DNA of 64,000 nt from Haliscomenobacter hydrossis DSM 1100 (GTDB lineage: Bacteria > Bacteroidota > Bacteroidia > Chitinophagales > Saprospiraceae), in contig NC_015510.1 of NCBI RefSeq assembly GCF_000212735.1, positions 992,001 through 1,056,000 of the forward strand. The letters run 5' to 3'. The translations under genes and the position numbers were made by a program. The notes beneath the pieces are model-generated. The model saw nothing but the letters and a program-made list of their open reading frames with translations, searched no databases and had not been told where the DNA came from. Shown piece by piece: positions 17,494 to 26,648 of the stretch. Numbering within the stretch: the stretch's first letter is position 1; every line of letters begins with the position of its first letter.

Positions 17494-19367
17494 CACAGCT
17501 CAATCATCCCCCGCTCCCTAAAGTCCAACAGAATCACCTTAATGGCCCGTTTGGCGATGTTTTTCCCCAAAATTCGCGTCAAAAAGGTTCTCCAGGCCCA
17601 GAGGATTATCCTGGTCCAAAACGATTTTTTGCCCGAGGCCTTTGGTTTGTCACCATAATAATTGGCCATCAATTGATCCACATCTGCGTGTACCTCTTTG
17701 TTGTAATGGCTATCTGGAGGCGTATTGAGGGCAAAAATGTGATCCAGTACGGTTTTGAAACGTTGACCCATCAGCGGATCCAACCGGAATATCTCGCTGG
17801 CGCGGATTTTTTGTTTGACGGGCTCTGGCAAATACGCTTCGTGGTACACACTTTCCGCCATATTGGCGATGCCCATATCTGGAATAATGGGATAAAAGCC
17901 TGGTCCACCCAGTTCATTGGGGATAAAAAAACGTTGGTGCTTCGGATCTGATGCGTCATTTTTCCAATCGCCAAACACCTTGGCATTATCGAGTTTATCC
18001 AGTGGAATGGTAAAGTGTTTGCGCAGAAATTTTTGACAGTTGTACCGCCCGAGATGAAAATCGTGTTCCCGAAATTCGCGGCTAAAAAAGCCCCCAAAGC
18101 CATCCAGCGCTCCACAAGCAATGGGATAAGGGTCATCTTTCTTTTTGGGAAAAACCATCCGACGCGTCACATCCCCCGATAATCCCCGCATCAGGTCGTT
18201 TTCTTTCACCATGGCCTGGGCGCGAATGGCTCCAAAAATATTGGGAATCAAGTCCAGCAAAGACGTCGGCTGCTTGTATTTTTTGGTTTTGTCCTCCGCA
18301 AAGTTGGGAAATGGATCAATCATGATGATGGCATAGGGACTGCCTTCATTTTTGCATTTTTCCTCCACCGCTTCGATGATTTCCCCAAATGGCTCATTGT
18401 TGATGGTACCTCCATCGATGGCCACGAGGTCAAAAGGGTCTTGTTCCGCAGTGATTTCGATGGCCTGCTCCATTTTCGGTTGGTTTTGCAGGCCAAACAT
18501 GCGGTAAATCATGGCTTTGATGTAGGGCAAACCAATGTTGCTGAGAGGTCGGGCCCGTAAACCCAGCGGAAATGCCCCCGTAGCCTTGGCACATTCCAGG
18601 AGCATTTTGCGGTCTGCCTCCTGTTCCGGTTGAAAAGGAACGACATGCGGAGCTTGGTATTGACCGGGGGTGCGCATCACCATAAAATGAGCAATGCCTT
18701 TGTGGACGTACATGCGGTGGGCGGGTTGGTCTTTGGCATCCGAGGCAGAAAAGGCATCCTTGGACTTTTCGGCCTGTTGTTTCAACTCTTCCCGCATTTT
18801 GTTGTCAAAAAAATTAACCGCTACGGGTACGCCACGCAAACTTGTAATGGTAAGAATGATCTGCAAATTGGGCGAAACATACTCCGGTAAATCCTTGATT
18901 TGAGCCATAATTCCGGCGTTGTCGGCAATGGCATCGATGGGATCCGAATTGAGCAAAGACTGCACTTCGTTATTCAAGGCAATGTCTTCGGTTCCCAACA
19001 TCTGCTCCAGGGTAGGCACACCCACATGGTCATTGAGGTTGACCCAGGAATCGTACAATTTATTCTGCTGCCTTTCAGGATTGTATTCATTGATGGGATT
19101 GACTCCTTCAAACATGGCCAAAGCAGCAATGGCGGCGGTCATTCCGCCTGCGGAGGCACCACCCATCACCTCAATGACCACATCGTGCATGGGAACGGAG
19201 TGATCGTACATGGGATTTTCCTCGCCAAGTTCTTCATTGAGTTTCTTGGCGCGGTCCCATTTTTCGAGGGTTTCCAATAGATAATCGATTACGCCCGCGG
19301 TGTAGGCTCCGGCAGAAACGGCGCCTGCCATAGCGATGCCGATTTTGAATGTTTTGCGCGTTTTCAT
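17493..19367 (-). CDS. patatin-like phospholipase family protein
   Basis: 624 residues from ATG 19367. An upstream ATG at 19463 would translate the palindrome and is rejected. KIGIAMAGAVSAGAYTAGVI is an oxyanion-loop-like start, GGASAGG holds the serine-lipase elbow (G-x-S-x-G), and IDGGTINNEP holds the Asp of the catalytic dyad. It likely hydrolyses acyl esters of lipids, and no signal peptide is evident. It is larger than minimal patatins, with an extra C-terminal 250 residues. It is convergent with the tricorn gene and separated from it by a shared terminator. Confidence 0.87.
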   Translation of the reverse strand: MKTRKTFKIGIAMAGAVSAGAYTAGVIDYLLETLEKWDRAKKLNEELGEENPMYDHSVPMHDVVIEVMGGASAGGMTAAIAALAMFEGVNPINEYNPERQQNKLYDSWVNLNDHVGVPTLEQMLGTEDIALNNEVQSLLNSDPIDAIADNAGIMAQIKDLPEYVSPNLQIILTITSLRGVPVAVNFFDNKMREELKQQAEKSKDAFSASDAKDQPAHRMYVHKGIAHFMVMRTPGQYQAPHVVPFQPEQEADRKMLLECAKATGAFPLGLRARPLSNIGLPYIKAMIYRMFGLQNQPKMEQAIEITAEQDPFDLVAIDGGTINNEPFGEIIEAVEEKCKNEGSPYAIIMIDPFPNFAEDKTKKYKQPTSLLDLIPNIFGAIRAQAMVKENDLMRGLSGDVTRRMVFPKKKDDPYPIACGALDGFGGFFSREFREHDFHLGRYNCQKFLRKHFTIPLDKLDNAKVFGDWKNDASDPKHQRFFIPNELGGPGFYPIIPDMGIANMAESVYHEAYLPEPVKQKIRASEIFRLDPLMGQRFKTVLDHIFALNTPPDSHYNKEVHADVDQLMANYYGDKPKASGKKSFWTRIILWAWRTFLTRILGKNIAKRAIKVILLDFRERGMIEL

Positions 19368-19388
19368 GACAGTGTTAGGTGTTGTGGG

Positions 19389-19545
19389 TAGTTGAGAAGG
19401 TTGAGGAGTTGAGAAGGTTGAGGCTGCCGCAAGCGACAGCGCTACCGCATAATTTTGACTCACAATCAGAATGCGTCCTTGTCAAATCGCTTTTGAATGA
19501 CTCGCGGCAGCCTCAACCTTCTCAACTCCTCAACCTTCTCAACTT
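19389..19545. repeat. iterated-word palindrome (GTTGAGAAGG type), H1 copy 1
   Basis: The arms are runs of GTTGAGAAGG/GTTGAGGAG (19389-19435) and the complementary TCAACCTTCTCAAC words (19503-19545). The centre carries CTGCCGCAAGCGACAGCGCT, an AATTTTGAC stretch and CGCTTTTGAATG, all shared with the copy at 51955-52113. It fills the gap between the patatin and DUF5683 genes. Confidence 0.85.
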
Positions 19546-19548
19546 AAC

Positions 19549-20139
19549 TTATTTTACCATAAAAACGATCCCAATTCCCGGTCCGCCCATTCCCAATCGT
19601 GGATCACTTTGAAAGGTAGGTTTTATTCTCCAACTTAAATCTTCACTGATGTCAAAATTTTGCAAATGGGCATCTACAAATGCTTCGATGGCCACTAGCC
19701 CATAGGCAGCAACTACGCCCACGTACGACAGCTGCCGGTTTTTATCGTAAGAATCCCGGTTGGCCCTCAGCCCATTTACGCCGAGGTTCAGGTTGCTAAA
19801 CTCGTGGGGTTGCTTTAGCAATTCAAGTTCCAAGGCCGTTTTTAACCTTTGGAACAATCCATTGTTGTATTGTACCAGGTAAACCATGCCGCCAATGGCA
19901 CCTACCGCGAAGGGTGCTTTCCACCAATGTCCATTGTACACCTGGCCCGATCCGGGCAAAACGAAGGAATAGAGCAAGGCTTTTTTGGGAACAGGCAGCC
20001 GGTTTTTACGGGCCAGTTTTACACTGTCCATAAAAATCATTTGGACCTTCTCTTGTGGCGCAGCGGGAATAGAATCACTTTGCTGGCTGTACAACTGACC
20101 AGAACAAAGGAACAGGGCAACTATAAAAAGAGCCTTCAT
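19549..20139 (-). CDS. DUF5683 domain protein
   Basis: 196 residues from ATG 20139, which gives a clean signal peptide (MKALFIVALFLCSGQLYSQQ); the frame is open to 20178. The conserved part KKALLYSFVLPGSGQVYNGHWWKAP matches the DUF5683 family of Bacteroidota, small membrane or periplasmic proteins of unknown role. A second hydrophobic segment (YVGVVAAYGLVAIEAFVDAH) follows. It lies closely behind parB on the same strand, an arrangement that recurs in Bacteroidota. Confidence 0.8.
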   Translation of the reverse strand: MKALFIVALFLCSGQLYSQQSDSIPAAPQEKVQMIFMDSVKLARKNRLPVPKKALLYSFVLPGSGQVYNGHWWKAPFAVGAIGGMVYLVQYNNGLFQRLKTALELELLKQPHEFSNLNLGVNGLRANRDSYDKNRQLSYVGVVAAYGLVAIEAFVDAHLQNFDISEDLSWRIKPTFQSDPRLGMGGPGIGIVFMVK

Positions 20140-20194
20140 TAGCAGTCGGTTTGTATCCATAGAGGCCGTAAAAGGCAAAAATGCTTCTTGGAAC

Positions 20195-21127
20195 TTAATC
20201 TTCCAGTCGATCCAGCAAGCTGTTCAAATCTTTGGTATTGCCAAAAGGGATGATGATTTGCCCTTTGCCTTCTGCATTGACTTTCAGCTGGAGTTTGCCT
20301 GCGCCAAAAAATTCCCGAAAACGTTTTTGTACGTCTTCGTATTCGTCGGGCAATCTGCTGGCTTTTTTGCCACCCTCTTTAACAGTCGAACTCTTTTCAG
20401 ACGCAATCAGGTTTTCCAAAGCGCGCACCGACAAATGGTTTTCCATCGTCAGGTCAAAAAAACCTTTACTTTTTACATAATCGTCTACCGAAGCCAAGGC
20501 TCTGCCGTGACCAAAAGTAATGATCCTGTCTCTAAGTGCGGTTTGCACCGTATCCGGCAATTTGAGCAAGCGCAGGTAGTTGGTAATGGTGCTGCGGTCT
20601 TTGCCCATGCGGCTCGACAATTCGGCATCGGTGAGTTTGCATTCGTCCTTCAAGCGGGCATAAGTCAGCGCTACTTCTATCGAATTGAGGTCTTGCCGTT
20701 GAATGTTTTCAATCAAGGCCATCTCCAGCATTTCGGTGTCGTTGGCCAAACGCACATAAGCGGGTACTTCCTTGATGCCCGCCTTTTGTGAGGCCCGAAA
20801 ACGACGCTCGCCGGAAATGATCTGGTATTTATTCGGCTCCAACAAACGCACCGTAATGGGTTGAATCAAGCCGTGTACTTTGATGGAGTTGGCCAATTCA
20901 TCCAGGGCTTCTTCATCAAACTGGTTGCGTGGCTGAGCGGGGTTGGGTGCAATCTGCTCAATGGGAATCATTGGCGTAAAATGCGTCAGCTCCTTGACCA
21001 CTGCTTCCTGATCGGCGGCGATGGCCTCGTTGAGGGTATCGGCATTAAAAACGGCACGGAGGCCGGCACTGAGGTTATCCCGGGTCACTTTTTTTCCTGC
21101 TTCGGTTCGGATTACTTTCTTTGCCAT
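20195..21127 (-). CDS. parB: chromosome-partitioning protein ParB
   Basis: 310 residues. Residues about 50-140 hold the ParB/Srx CTPase domain (IPIEQIAPNPAQPRNQF, and GERRFRASQKAG as the arginine-rich box). Residues about 150-210 hold the HTH (LSSRMGKDRSTITNYLRLLK). The C-terminal part is the dimerisation region. It binds parS and spreads in a CTP-dependent way to direct origin segregation with ParA. It starts 11 bp after parA ends, in one operon with DUF5683. I saw no canonical parS in the window. Confidence 0.95.
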   Translation of the reverse strand: MAKKVIRTEAGKKVTRDNLSAGLRAVFNADTLNEAIAADQEAVVKELTHFTPMIPIEQIAPNPAQPRNQFDEEALDELANSIKVHGLIQPITVRLLEPNKYQIISGERRFRASQKAGIKEVPAYVRLANDTEMLEMALIENIQRQDLNSIEVALTYARLKDECKLTDAELSSRMGKDRSTITNYLRLLKLPDTVQTALRDRIITFGHGRALASVDDYVKSKGFFDLTMENHLSVRALENLIASEKSSTVKEGGKKASRLPDEYEDVQKRFREFFGAGKLQLKVNAEGKGQIIIPFGNTKDLNSLLDRLED

Positions 21128-21138
21128 GTTGGTATGGG

Positions 21139-21945
21139 TTAATCGGCTACGGGTTCGTTAATGGATTTGTTCTCACTTTGATCACCGTTGCGTGCCAGGA
21201 ATTCCTGGGCCAGGTTGAGGTAGTTGATGGCCCCTTTACTGCCCGCATTGAGCAATACCACTGGCATGTGCATATTGGGGGCTTCACCAATCCGGGCATT
21301 GCGGTGGATGATGGTGTCAAAAACCCGTTCTTTAAAAATGTCTTTTACTTCCTTGACCACCACATTGGCGAGGCGCAAGCGGGGATCGTACATGGTCAAA
21401 ACGATGCCCTCAATGGTCAATTTGGGATTGAGGTTGCGTTTTACCAAATTGATGCTGTCCTGTAATTTAGCCAAACCTTCGAGGGCAAAAAACTCACATT
21501 GTACCGGAATCAAGACCGAATCCCCCGCACAAAGGGCGTTCACCGTCACCATACCCAGGGAAGGCAAACAATCGATGAAGATAAAATCGTAGTATTCGCG
21601 GAGTTGCTCTACCACACCTTTCATCACAAATTCCCGGTTGGGTCGGTTTACCAGCTCCACATCGGCGCCAACCAGGTTGATGTCCGATGGCAACAAATGC
21701 AAATTGGGGGTATCGGTTTCGTAGATGGCATCCATGGGATCCATGCCATTGATCATACAGTCGTACAAAGTGGCTTCGGCTTCCCCTGGCAAAATTCCAA
21801 CTCCTGAAGAGGCATTCGCCTGGGGATCAGAATCAATCAACAGTACCTTTTTTTCTAAAATGGCCAAGCTAGCCGCCAAGTTGATTGCGGTGGTGGTTTT
21901 ACCTACCCCGCCTTTTTGGTTGGCAATGGTGATTACTTTTCCCAT
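21139..21945 (-). CDS. parA: chromosome-partitioning ATPase ParA
   Basis: 268 residues of the Soj/ParA type. The deviant Walker A motif is at the N-terminus (NQKGGVGKTTTAINLA), Walker A' is LLIDSDPQANAS and Walker B is FIFIDCLPSLG. There is no N-terminal HTH, as expected for chromosomal ParA. It is a nucleoid-associated ATPase that moves ParB-parS. First gene of parA-parB-DUF5683. The start is 17 bp from a GTTCGGGG palindrome that separates it from the UPF0173 gene. Confidence 0.95.
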   Translation of the reverse strand: MGKVITIANQKGGVGKTTTAINLAASLAILEKKVLLIDSDPQANASSGVGILPGEAEATLYDCMINGMDPMDAIYETDTPNLHLLPSDINLVGADVELVNRPNREFVMKGVVEQLREYYDFIFIDCLPSLGMVTVNALCAGDSVLIPVQCEFFALEGLAKLQDSINLVKRNLNPKLTIEGIVLTMYDPRLRLANVVVKEVKDIFKERVFDTIIHRNARIGEAPNMHMPVVLLNAGSKGAINYLNLAQEFLARNGDQSENKSINEPVAD

Positions 21946-21964
21946 GTGGATGGAGCGGTTTGGA

Positions 21965-22047
21965 GGAGTTCGTGGGTTCGGGGGTTCGGAAGTTCGGGAG
22001 TTCGGAGGACAAAACCTTCGAACTCCCGAACCTCCGAACCCTCGAAC
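21965..22047. repeat. iterated-word palindrome (GTTCGGGG type)
   Basis: The left arm 21965-22009 consists of GTTCG(G/T)GGG and GTTCGGAAG words. The right arm 22014-22047 has CTTCGAACTCCCGAACCTCC and related complements. It touches the stop of the UPF0173 gene and the start region of parA. Same word family as 11301-11416 and 45425-45545. Confidence 0.85.
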
Positions 22048-22051
22048 TAAC

Positions 22052-22744
22052 CTATCCTAAGTTCGTGCTTTCATTAAGCGGCAGCAAAATTAACTCTTTT
22101 CCTTTAGCTGAAAAAGCTTTTTGCGCGGAAGGGTGATCGATTTTAATGTAACCGAAGGTATCGTAGTGGCAACCGATGATTTTAGGGCACTCAATAAAGT
22201 CGCTGGCGATCAAGGCATCGCTGATGCCCATGGTAAAATTATCGCCAATGGGCAGGATGGCAAAATCGAGTTTGGGGCAGGTCAGCGGGATGAGTTTCAT
22301 GTCGAGGGTAAGTGCGGTATCTCCAGCGATGTAGAAAGTTCCTTCGGCATTGGTGATGACAAAACCGCCGGGATTGCCGGCATAAGTTCCATCGGGCAAT
22401 ACGCTGGAATGCACCGCAGTGACCATTTTGAGTTTGCCAAAATCAAAAGTCCAGGAGCCGCCCAGGTTCATGGGGTGGCCTTTGAGGCCTTTGGCCTGGT
22501 AATACGTTACGATTTCGTAATTGGATACAATCGTGGCATCACAACGTTGGGCGATGCTTTCGGCGTCGGCTACGTGGTCGCCATGGCCGTGGGTCAAAAG
22601 AATGTAATCAGCCTGAATGCTCGCCACAATTGCGGCAGCCTGCTCCGCTTGTAAGGGATTGTGCGAAATAAACGGGTCAACCAAGAGTTTTTTGCCCAGG
22701 GTTTCGATCAAAAAACAGGATTGTCCGTAGTAGGTAATTTTCAT
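22052..22744 (-). CDS. metal-dependent hydrolase, UPF0173 family
   Basis: 230 residues. The start MKITYYGQSCFLIE and the metal-binding LTHGHGDHVAD (H-x-H-x-D-H) define the UPF0173 branch of the metallo-beta-lactamase superfamily. Later HSSVLPDGTYAGNPGGF and YIAGDTAL carry further ligands. It is a cytoplasmic hydrolase whose physiological substrate is unknown. Single gene on the minus strand, divergent from the S9 peptidase gene. Confidence 0.88.
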   Translation of the reverse strand: MKITYYGQSCFLIETLGKKLLVDPFISHNPLQAEQAAAIVASIQADYILLTHGHGDHVADAESIAQRCDATIVSNYEIVTYYQAKGLKGHPMNLGGSWTFDFGKLKMVTAVHSSVLPDGTYAGNPGGFVITNAEGTFYIAGDTALTLDMKLIPLTCPKLDFAILPIGDNFTMGISDALIASDFIECPKIIGCHYDTFGYIKIDHPSAQKAFSAKGKELILLPLNESTNLG

Positions 22745-22821
22745 GCTTGAATAGATTTGAGTTCTTCATGCTAATTTAATGCAGTATCTTGGTTTGGTCT
22801 AAGATTCCTAACCACAATTGT

Positions 22822-24981
22822 ATGAAAAACATCCACACTACGCTACTGCTGATCCTTTTTTTTGCCCAGGTCATCAGCAGTTCGGCCCAAAATGGCAGCC
22901 AAAAGATCCAAGTCACTGACCTCACCCGCATCAAACAAGTGGTTTCGGTAGCTGCATCACCCGATGGCACCAAAGCCATGTATGTGCTCCGTACCATCGA
23001 GCCCAATGCTGACAACAAGTTGGAGTATGACTACCGCAACCACCTATATCTGGTTGACCTACAAGCCAATGCTGTTTCCAAAGCGTTGACCCGTGGCAGC
23101 GAAAGCATTTCCGGTCCGGTTTTTGCGCCCGATGGAAAATCCATTGCTTTTGTGCGTGCGGTAAAATCCAAACCACAAGTGTTCATCATGCCCCTGGATG
23201 GTGGCGAAGCCTGGCAATTGACCGATGTTTCCTACGGTGCGGGCAATCCACGGTTTTCACCGGATGGGCGAAAAATCCTTTTTAGTGTATCCCTCAACCT
23301 GAGTTCCCTGCTAGCCGATACCCTGCTCAATCCCAGCAAAGGCGTCCCCGCCTGGTCGATGGAAAAACCCGGTTTTCCCAAAAACGAATTTTTAAACCGC
23401 GATAAAAAAATCAAACCCAATCCCGACGGCAACCTGGATGAAATCCGCGCCTACCTGGATAAAGATGTGGAAGACCGCAAAGCCAAAGTTTTCAACCGCT
23501 TGAATTTCCAGGGAGAAGCAATGGTTGAACCCGAGATTTCGTTCAACCACCTCTTTGTAATCGAAGTAAAAGAAGGTGCCAAAGCCACGCCCCTCACCAA
23601 AGGATTTTGGTCGTATGGCCAAGGCGGCTGGTCGCCCGATGGCCAACGCATCTGGGCCGTGACGGGTAAAGACCGTACCCAACACCCCGACCGGGAACAA
23701 GAATCCACCATCGTCAGCATGAACCTTAATGGTGGGGACGAAAAAACCATCCTGGCCGAAAAGGACAAATCCTTCGGTGGGTATGACCTTTCGCCCGATG
23801 GCAAAACACTGGTGGCCATCATGTCAACGCCCAATTTATTGTCGTTTAGCCAAATTGTAATGGCCGATGCGAGTGGCGCCAATCTGCAAACCGTCGCTTT
23901 TGACCGCACTGCCAATGGGGCTAATTGGTCGCGTGATGGCAAATACGTTTACCTGACTGCCCCTTCCAATGGCGGCGTTCCGGTGTACCGCATCGACGCC
24001 AAAACCCGCAAAGTGGAACAATTGGGTGATTTTGAATCGGGCGTCAGTGCGTTTGACCTGACCAGCAGCAAGGTGGTGTACGCCAAAACCGATGTGCTCA
24101 ATCCTTCGGATCTCTACTTTGCAGATTTGACCCTAAAAAACCCGGTACAACTGACCCGCCTCAACGAGGCCTGGTTGAAAGACAAAAAACTCAGTCTGCC
24201 CGAAAAACGGGTGTACACCAACTCCAAAGGCCAAAAAGTGGAGTACTGGATCATGAAGCCAAGCTTTATGGAAGCGGGCAAAAAGTACCCGCTGGTGCTG
24301 CAATTGCACGGCGGCCCAACGGCCATGTGGGGCCCGGGCGAGTTTTCGATGTGGCACGAATTCCAGTATTTCTGTTCCCAAGGCTACGGCGTGGTATACC
24401 CCAACCAGCGGGGCTCGGGTGGTTATGGCAAGGATTTTCAGTTTTCCAATTACCGCGACTGGGGGCCTGGCCCACAGGAAGATGCCCTCGCTGCTTGTAC
24501 CGATGCCGCCAAAGCACCTTGGGTAGACACGTCCAAACAGGTGATCACCGGTGGCTCCTACGCGGGTTACCTCACCGCCTGGATCATCGCGCAAGACCAT
24601 CGTTTCAAAGCGGCTTTTGCCCAACGGGGTGTATATGACCTGACTACTTTTATGGGTGAAGGCAATGCCTGGCGCCTGGTGCCCAACTACTTCGGCCTGC
24701 CTTGGGAGGATGAAAAAGTGACCGAAATCGACGCGGAATCACCTTATTCTTATGTGCAAAAAATCCGCACCCCGTTTTTGATCAAACACGGCGAAAATGA
24801 CTTGCGCACCGGGGTGATTCAATCGCAGATGATGTTCCGCAGTTTGAAATACCTGGAAAAAGACGTGGAATACGTGCTGATGCCCGGGGGAACGCACGAG
24901 TTGAGCAGATCGGGGAATGTGCGGCAACGGATTGATCGGATGCTGCGGATTTATGAGTTTTTTGAGCGGTATATACGGTAG
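22822..24981 (+). CDS. S9 family (prolyl oligopeptidase-like) exported peptidase
   Basis: 719 residues from ATG 22822; the frame is open from 22789. The signal peptide (MKNIHTTLLLILFFAQVISS) and PD40-type propeller repeats (about 40-430) precede the alpha/beta-hydrolase domain. Catalytic elements are GGSYAGYL (nucleophile Ser), KHGENDLRTGV (Asp) and GGTHELSR (His). It removes peptides from oligopeptide N-termini in the periplasm; the exact specificity is not inferable. The GxSxGG motif has Y instead of the final G. Confidence 0.9.
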   Translation: MKNIHTTLLLILFFAQVISSSAQNGSQKIQVTDLTRIKQVVSVAASPDGTKAMYVLRTIEPNADNKLEYDYRNHLYLVDLQANAVSKALTRGSESISGPVFAPDGKSIAFVRAVKSKPQVFIMPLDGGEAWQLTDVSYGAGNPRFSPDGRKILFSVSLNLSSLLADTLLNPSKGVPAWSMEKPGFPKNEFLNRDKKIKPNPDGNLDEIRAYLDKDVEDRKAKVFNRLNFQGEAMVEPEISFNHLFVIEVKEGAKATPLTKGFWSYGQGGWSPDGQRIWAVTGKDRTQHPDREQESTIVSMNLNGGDEKTILAEKDKSFGGYDLSPDGKTLVAIMSTPNLLSFSQIVMADASGANLQTVAFDRTANGANWSRDGKYVYLTAPSNGGVPVYRIDAKTRKVEQLGDFESGVSAFDLTSSKVVYAKTDVLNPSDLYFADLTLKNPVQLTRLNEAWLKDKKLSLPEKRVYTNSKGQKVEYWIMKPSFMEAGKKYPLVLQLHGGPTAMWGPGEFSMWHEFQYFCSQGYGVVYPNQRGSGGYGKDFQFSNYRDWGPGPQEDALAACTDAAKAPWVDTSKQVITGGSYAGYLTAWIIAQDHRFKAAFAQRGVYDLTTFMGEGNAWRLVPNYFGLPWEDEKVTEIDAESPYSYVQKIRTPFLIKHGENDLRTGVIQSQMMFRSLKYLEKDVEYVLMPGGTHELSRSGNVRQRIDRMLRIYEFFERYIR

Positions 24982-25030
24982 GATGGATGGAGTTACTTCA
25001 AATTCCTGAGGTGATTCCTTGAGTGTCTTA

Positions 25031-25188
25031 GGGACGGGTTCAGAATAAAGTAACAAAATTGAGTCGACTATTTTTTTGATTTGGCAAGGCGCGAGGAAGG
25101 CGCATAGTGAACTATGTAACTGAGGAGCAACGCAGCAAAATCAAAAAAGAGTCCAGTCAAATTGTTACTTTATTTTGAACCCGTTCCT
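25031..25188. repeat. MITE-like palindromic repeat of about 160 bp
   Basis: Terminal arms 25031-25060 (starting GGGACGGGTTCAGAATAAAG) and 25158-25188 are inverted with few mismatches. Inner arms TTTTTTTGATTT and AAATCAAAAAAG also pair. The centre holds GGCGCGAGGAAGGCGCATAG. There is no ORF. It could be a non-autonomous element or a complex terminator for the S9 peptidase gene. Confidence 0.75.
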
Positions 25189-25189
25189 A

Positions 25190-25252
25190 AGGTTGCTTAG
25201 GTGGTAAAAAAATGCCCTGCAAGCAGTTTCTTTTTCACCACCTAAGCAACCT
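25190..25252. repeat. perfect-arm hairpin
   Basis: AGGTTGCTTAGGTGGTAAAA (from 25190) pairs with the complementary arm 25231-25252 around a short loop ATGCCCTGCAAGCAG. It lies directly between the MITE-like palindrome and a nested 250-bp palindrome. Confidence 0.75.
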
Positions 25253-25256
25253 GAGA

Positions 25257-25504
25257 CCTGTCAATTACCCACAAAACCACAGATTAGATTTTTTGATGCA
25301 GCTTCGCTGCTTGATTTTAACACGACGACACAACGCAACGACGACACGACGTACTCAGCGCTGCGCGCCGAGTGTCCCCAACGCTTGCCGTTGGGTGGTA
25401 GCGGTAGCTAATCGTCGTGTCGTCGTTGCGTCGTGTCGTCGTGTTAAAAAGATTTGGCGAAGCCGAATCCAATTAATGTGTGCGGTTTTGTGGGTAATTG
25501 ACAG
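25257..25504. repeat. nested 250-bp palindrome (ACGACGACAC words)
   Basis: Outer arms 25257-25281 and 25478-25504 are complementary over about 25 bp (CTGTCAATTACCCACAAAAC). Inner arms 25315-25350 and 25413-25449 are long runs of CGACGACACGAC and the complement. A third layer flanks the centre. There is no ORF. The word-iteration style matches the other intergenic palindromes. It sits just left of the AT-rich cassette region. Confidence 0.8.
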
Positions 25505-25589
25505 ACCTGAGACACCTTAGGGTCACCTGGGATTATGCATAGTTGCGCGCTATCCGACTTAACTTTGAACTAAGCAAAATCATAACTAA

Positions 25590-25919
25590 ATGTGGAATAC
25601 AGATTCTCTTTGGTTCGAAATAGCCGTAGTCAGTATAATTTATGCGTTGGGCAATATATTGATGGGTCATTTTGAAGAACGGACACCGAAAATCCGCAGG
25701 GTGGGTAAATATCTGTTGACGCTTTTAATCGTTTGTAGTATTTCGTATTGCTTTGGCAGAGTGGCATCCATGAGTTTTTTAGCAATTTTCATTATCCCTT
25801 TGTTGTATGTTCACGCTTATTATTTACCAAAGAAAAAAGGAATAAATGGTTGGACAGGAGAGCCCAAAAGCAAATATTATGATTTTCGCAAGTGGGACAA
25901 AGACATATTTTCTAAATGA
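25590..25919 (+). CDS. small membrane protein, eroded cassette cargo
   Basis: 109 residues with three hydrophobic segments (about 8-25, 42-58 and 60-78) and a charged C-terminus (KKKGINGWTGEPKSKYYDF). The family is not recognised. It is AT-rich compared with the genes to the left. A left-arm remnant of the cassette-type repeat (25936-25958) starts 17 bp behind its stop, so it may be an old cassette gene. Confidence that it is translated is moderate. Confidence 0.5.
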   Translation: MWNTDSLWFEIAVVSIIYALGNILMGHFEERTPKIRRVGKYLLTLLIVCSISYCFGRVASMSFLAIFIIPLLYVHAYYLPKKKGINGWTGEPKSKYYDFRKWDKDIFSK

Positions 25920-25935
25920 ACGGGTAAGTGGCGAA

Positions 25936-25958
25936 AGCCCGAACCGCGAACAGCGGGT
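25936..25958 (+). repeat. attC-like left-arm remnant
   Basis: GAAAGCCCGAACCGCGAACA, followed by GCGGGTT, closely matches the start of the intact site at 35941-35967 (AAGCCCGAACCGCTAACATC). No right arm follows, so the site is probably degenerate. It extends the cassette-type signal left of the intact array. Confidence 0.5.
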
Positions 25959-25992
25959 TATAGGGCATTATTTAAAAAACGACTCAACGACA

Positions 25993-26484
25993 ATGATAAA
26001 TCAACTACTAAAAGGATTGGTTGACCTAATTTATGGGACTGGACGAACAAGGCGAAGGTTTGAACTTGACCACCCGAATGAAAAGGTTTTGGCGGCAGAC
26101 GCAAGTAAAGGTATCGTGACAACTACAAATCAAGACATTCAGCGTGGGCTTGATTGGGTTACTTCACAAAGAGCGGTTGTTTTGTTGACAGATCAGAAAA
26201 TTATTTGCGGCAAATGGACAATTCCTCTTGACACAATCTCAAGGGCCCAGTTATTCAAAATCCATTCTTTGTTTGGCAGTGGACAAGTTTTAAAAGTCCA
26301 AACAACTGACGACAAAAACTATCAATTCGGAATGCAACTAAATCCTGAATGGACAAATCAGCAACGACTTCCTTTGACACTTGAAAAAGGACAAGTAAAG
26401 TATTCCGCTTTTAGTGTTGTCGTTAGAATAATTGCAGTTGGGTATTTAATTTACTGGCTTTATGAACGCTTCATTGCCTACTAA
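25993..26484 (+). CDS. hypothetical protein with C-terminal membrane segment
   Basis: 163 residues from ATG 25993; the frame is open from 25846, but that part translates the preceding gene's end and the repeat remnant. The soluble N-terminal 135 residues include a PH-like strand pattern (GLDWVTSQRAVVLLTDQKII, then CGKWTIPLDTI). They are followed by one hydrophobic segment (VVVRIIAVGYLIYWLYE). A PH-like (bPH) membrane-anchored domain is possible but unproven. It lies between two attC-like remnants. Confidence 0.5.
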   Translation: MINQLLKGLVDLIYGTGRTRRRFELDHPNEKVLAADASKGIVTTTNQDIQRGLDWVTSQRAVVLLTDQKIICGKWTIPLDTISRAQLFKIHSLFGSGQVLKVQTTDDKNYQFGMQLNPEWTNQQRLPLTLEKGQVKYSAFSVVVRIIAVGYLIYWLYERFIAY

Positions 26485-26498
26485 AACAATTTCTACGT

Positions 26499-26537
26499 AT
26501 GAACATTTGTGCTGATAAGCTCGGCCATCGCAAAGTG
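26499..26537 (+). repeat. attC-like loop and right-arm remnant
   Basis: ATGAACATTTGTGCT (26499-26513) is identical to the loop of the intact site at 29407-29421. CCATCGCAAA shortly behind it equals the right arm of the site ending at 32460. The left arm is missing, probably deleted with the end of the preceding cassette. Confidence 0.5.
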
Positions 26538-26648
26538 TCGTCATCTGTCGATAAAGATGAAATACTTGAACATCTACTTAAAGTAAGAAACACAGCACCC
26601 TCGAATTTGAATTAATTACCGAAAATCGTACCGAAACAAACTTGTAAA

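Noticed and set aside
19368..19463. N-terminal extension of the patatin protein (MSQNYAVALSLAAASTF)
   Set aside because: The extra codons lie in palindrome H1. The patatin motif begins normally from the ATG at 19367.
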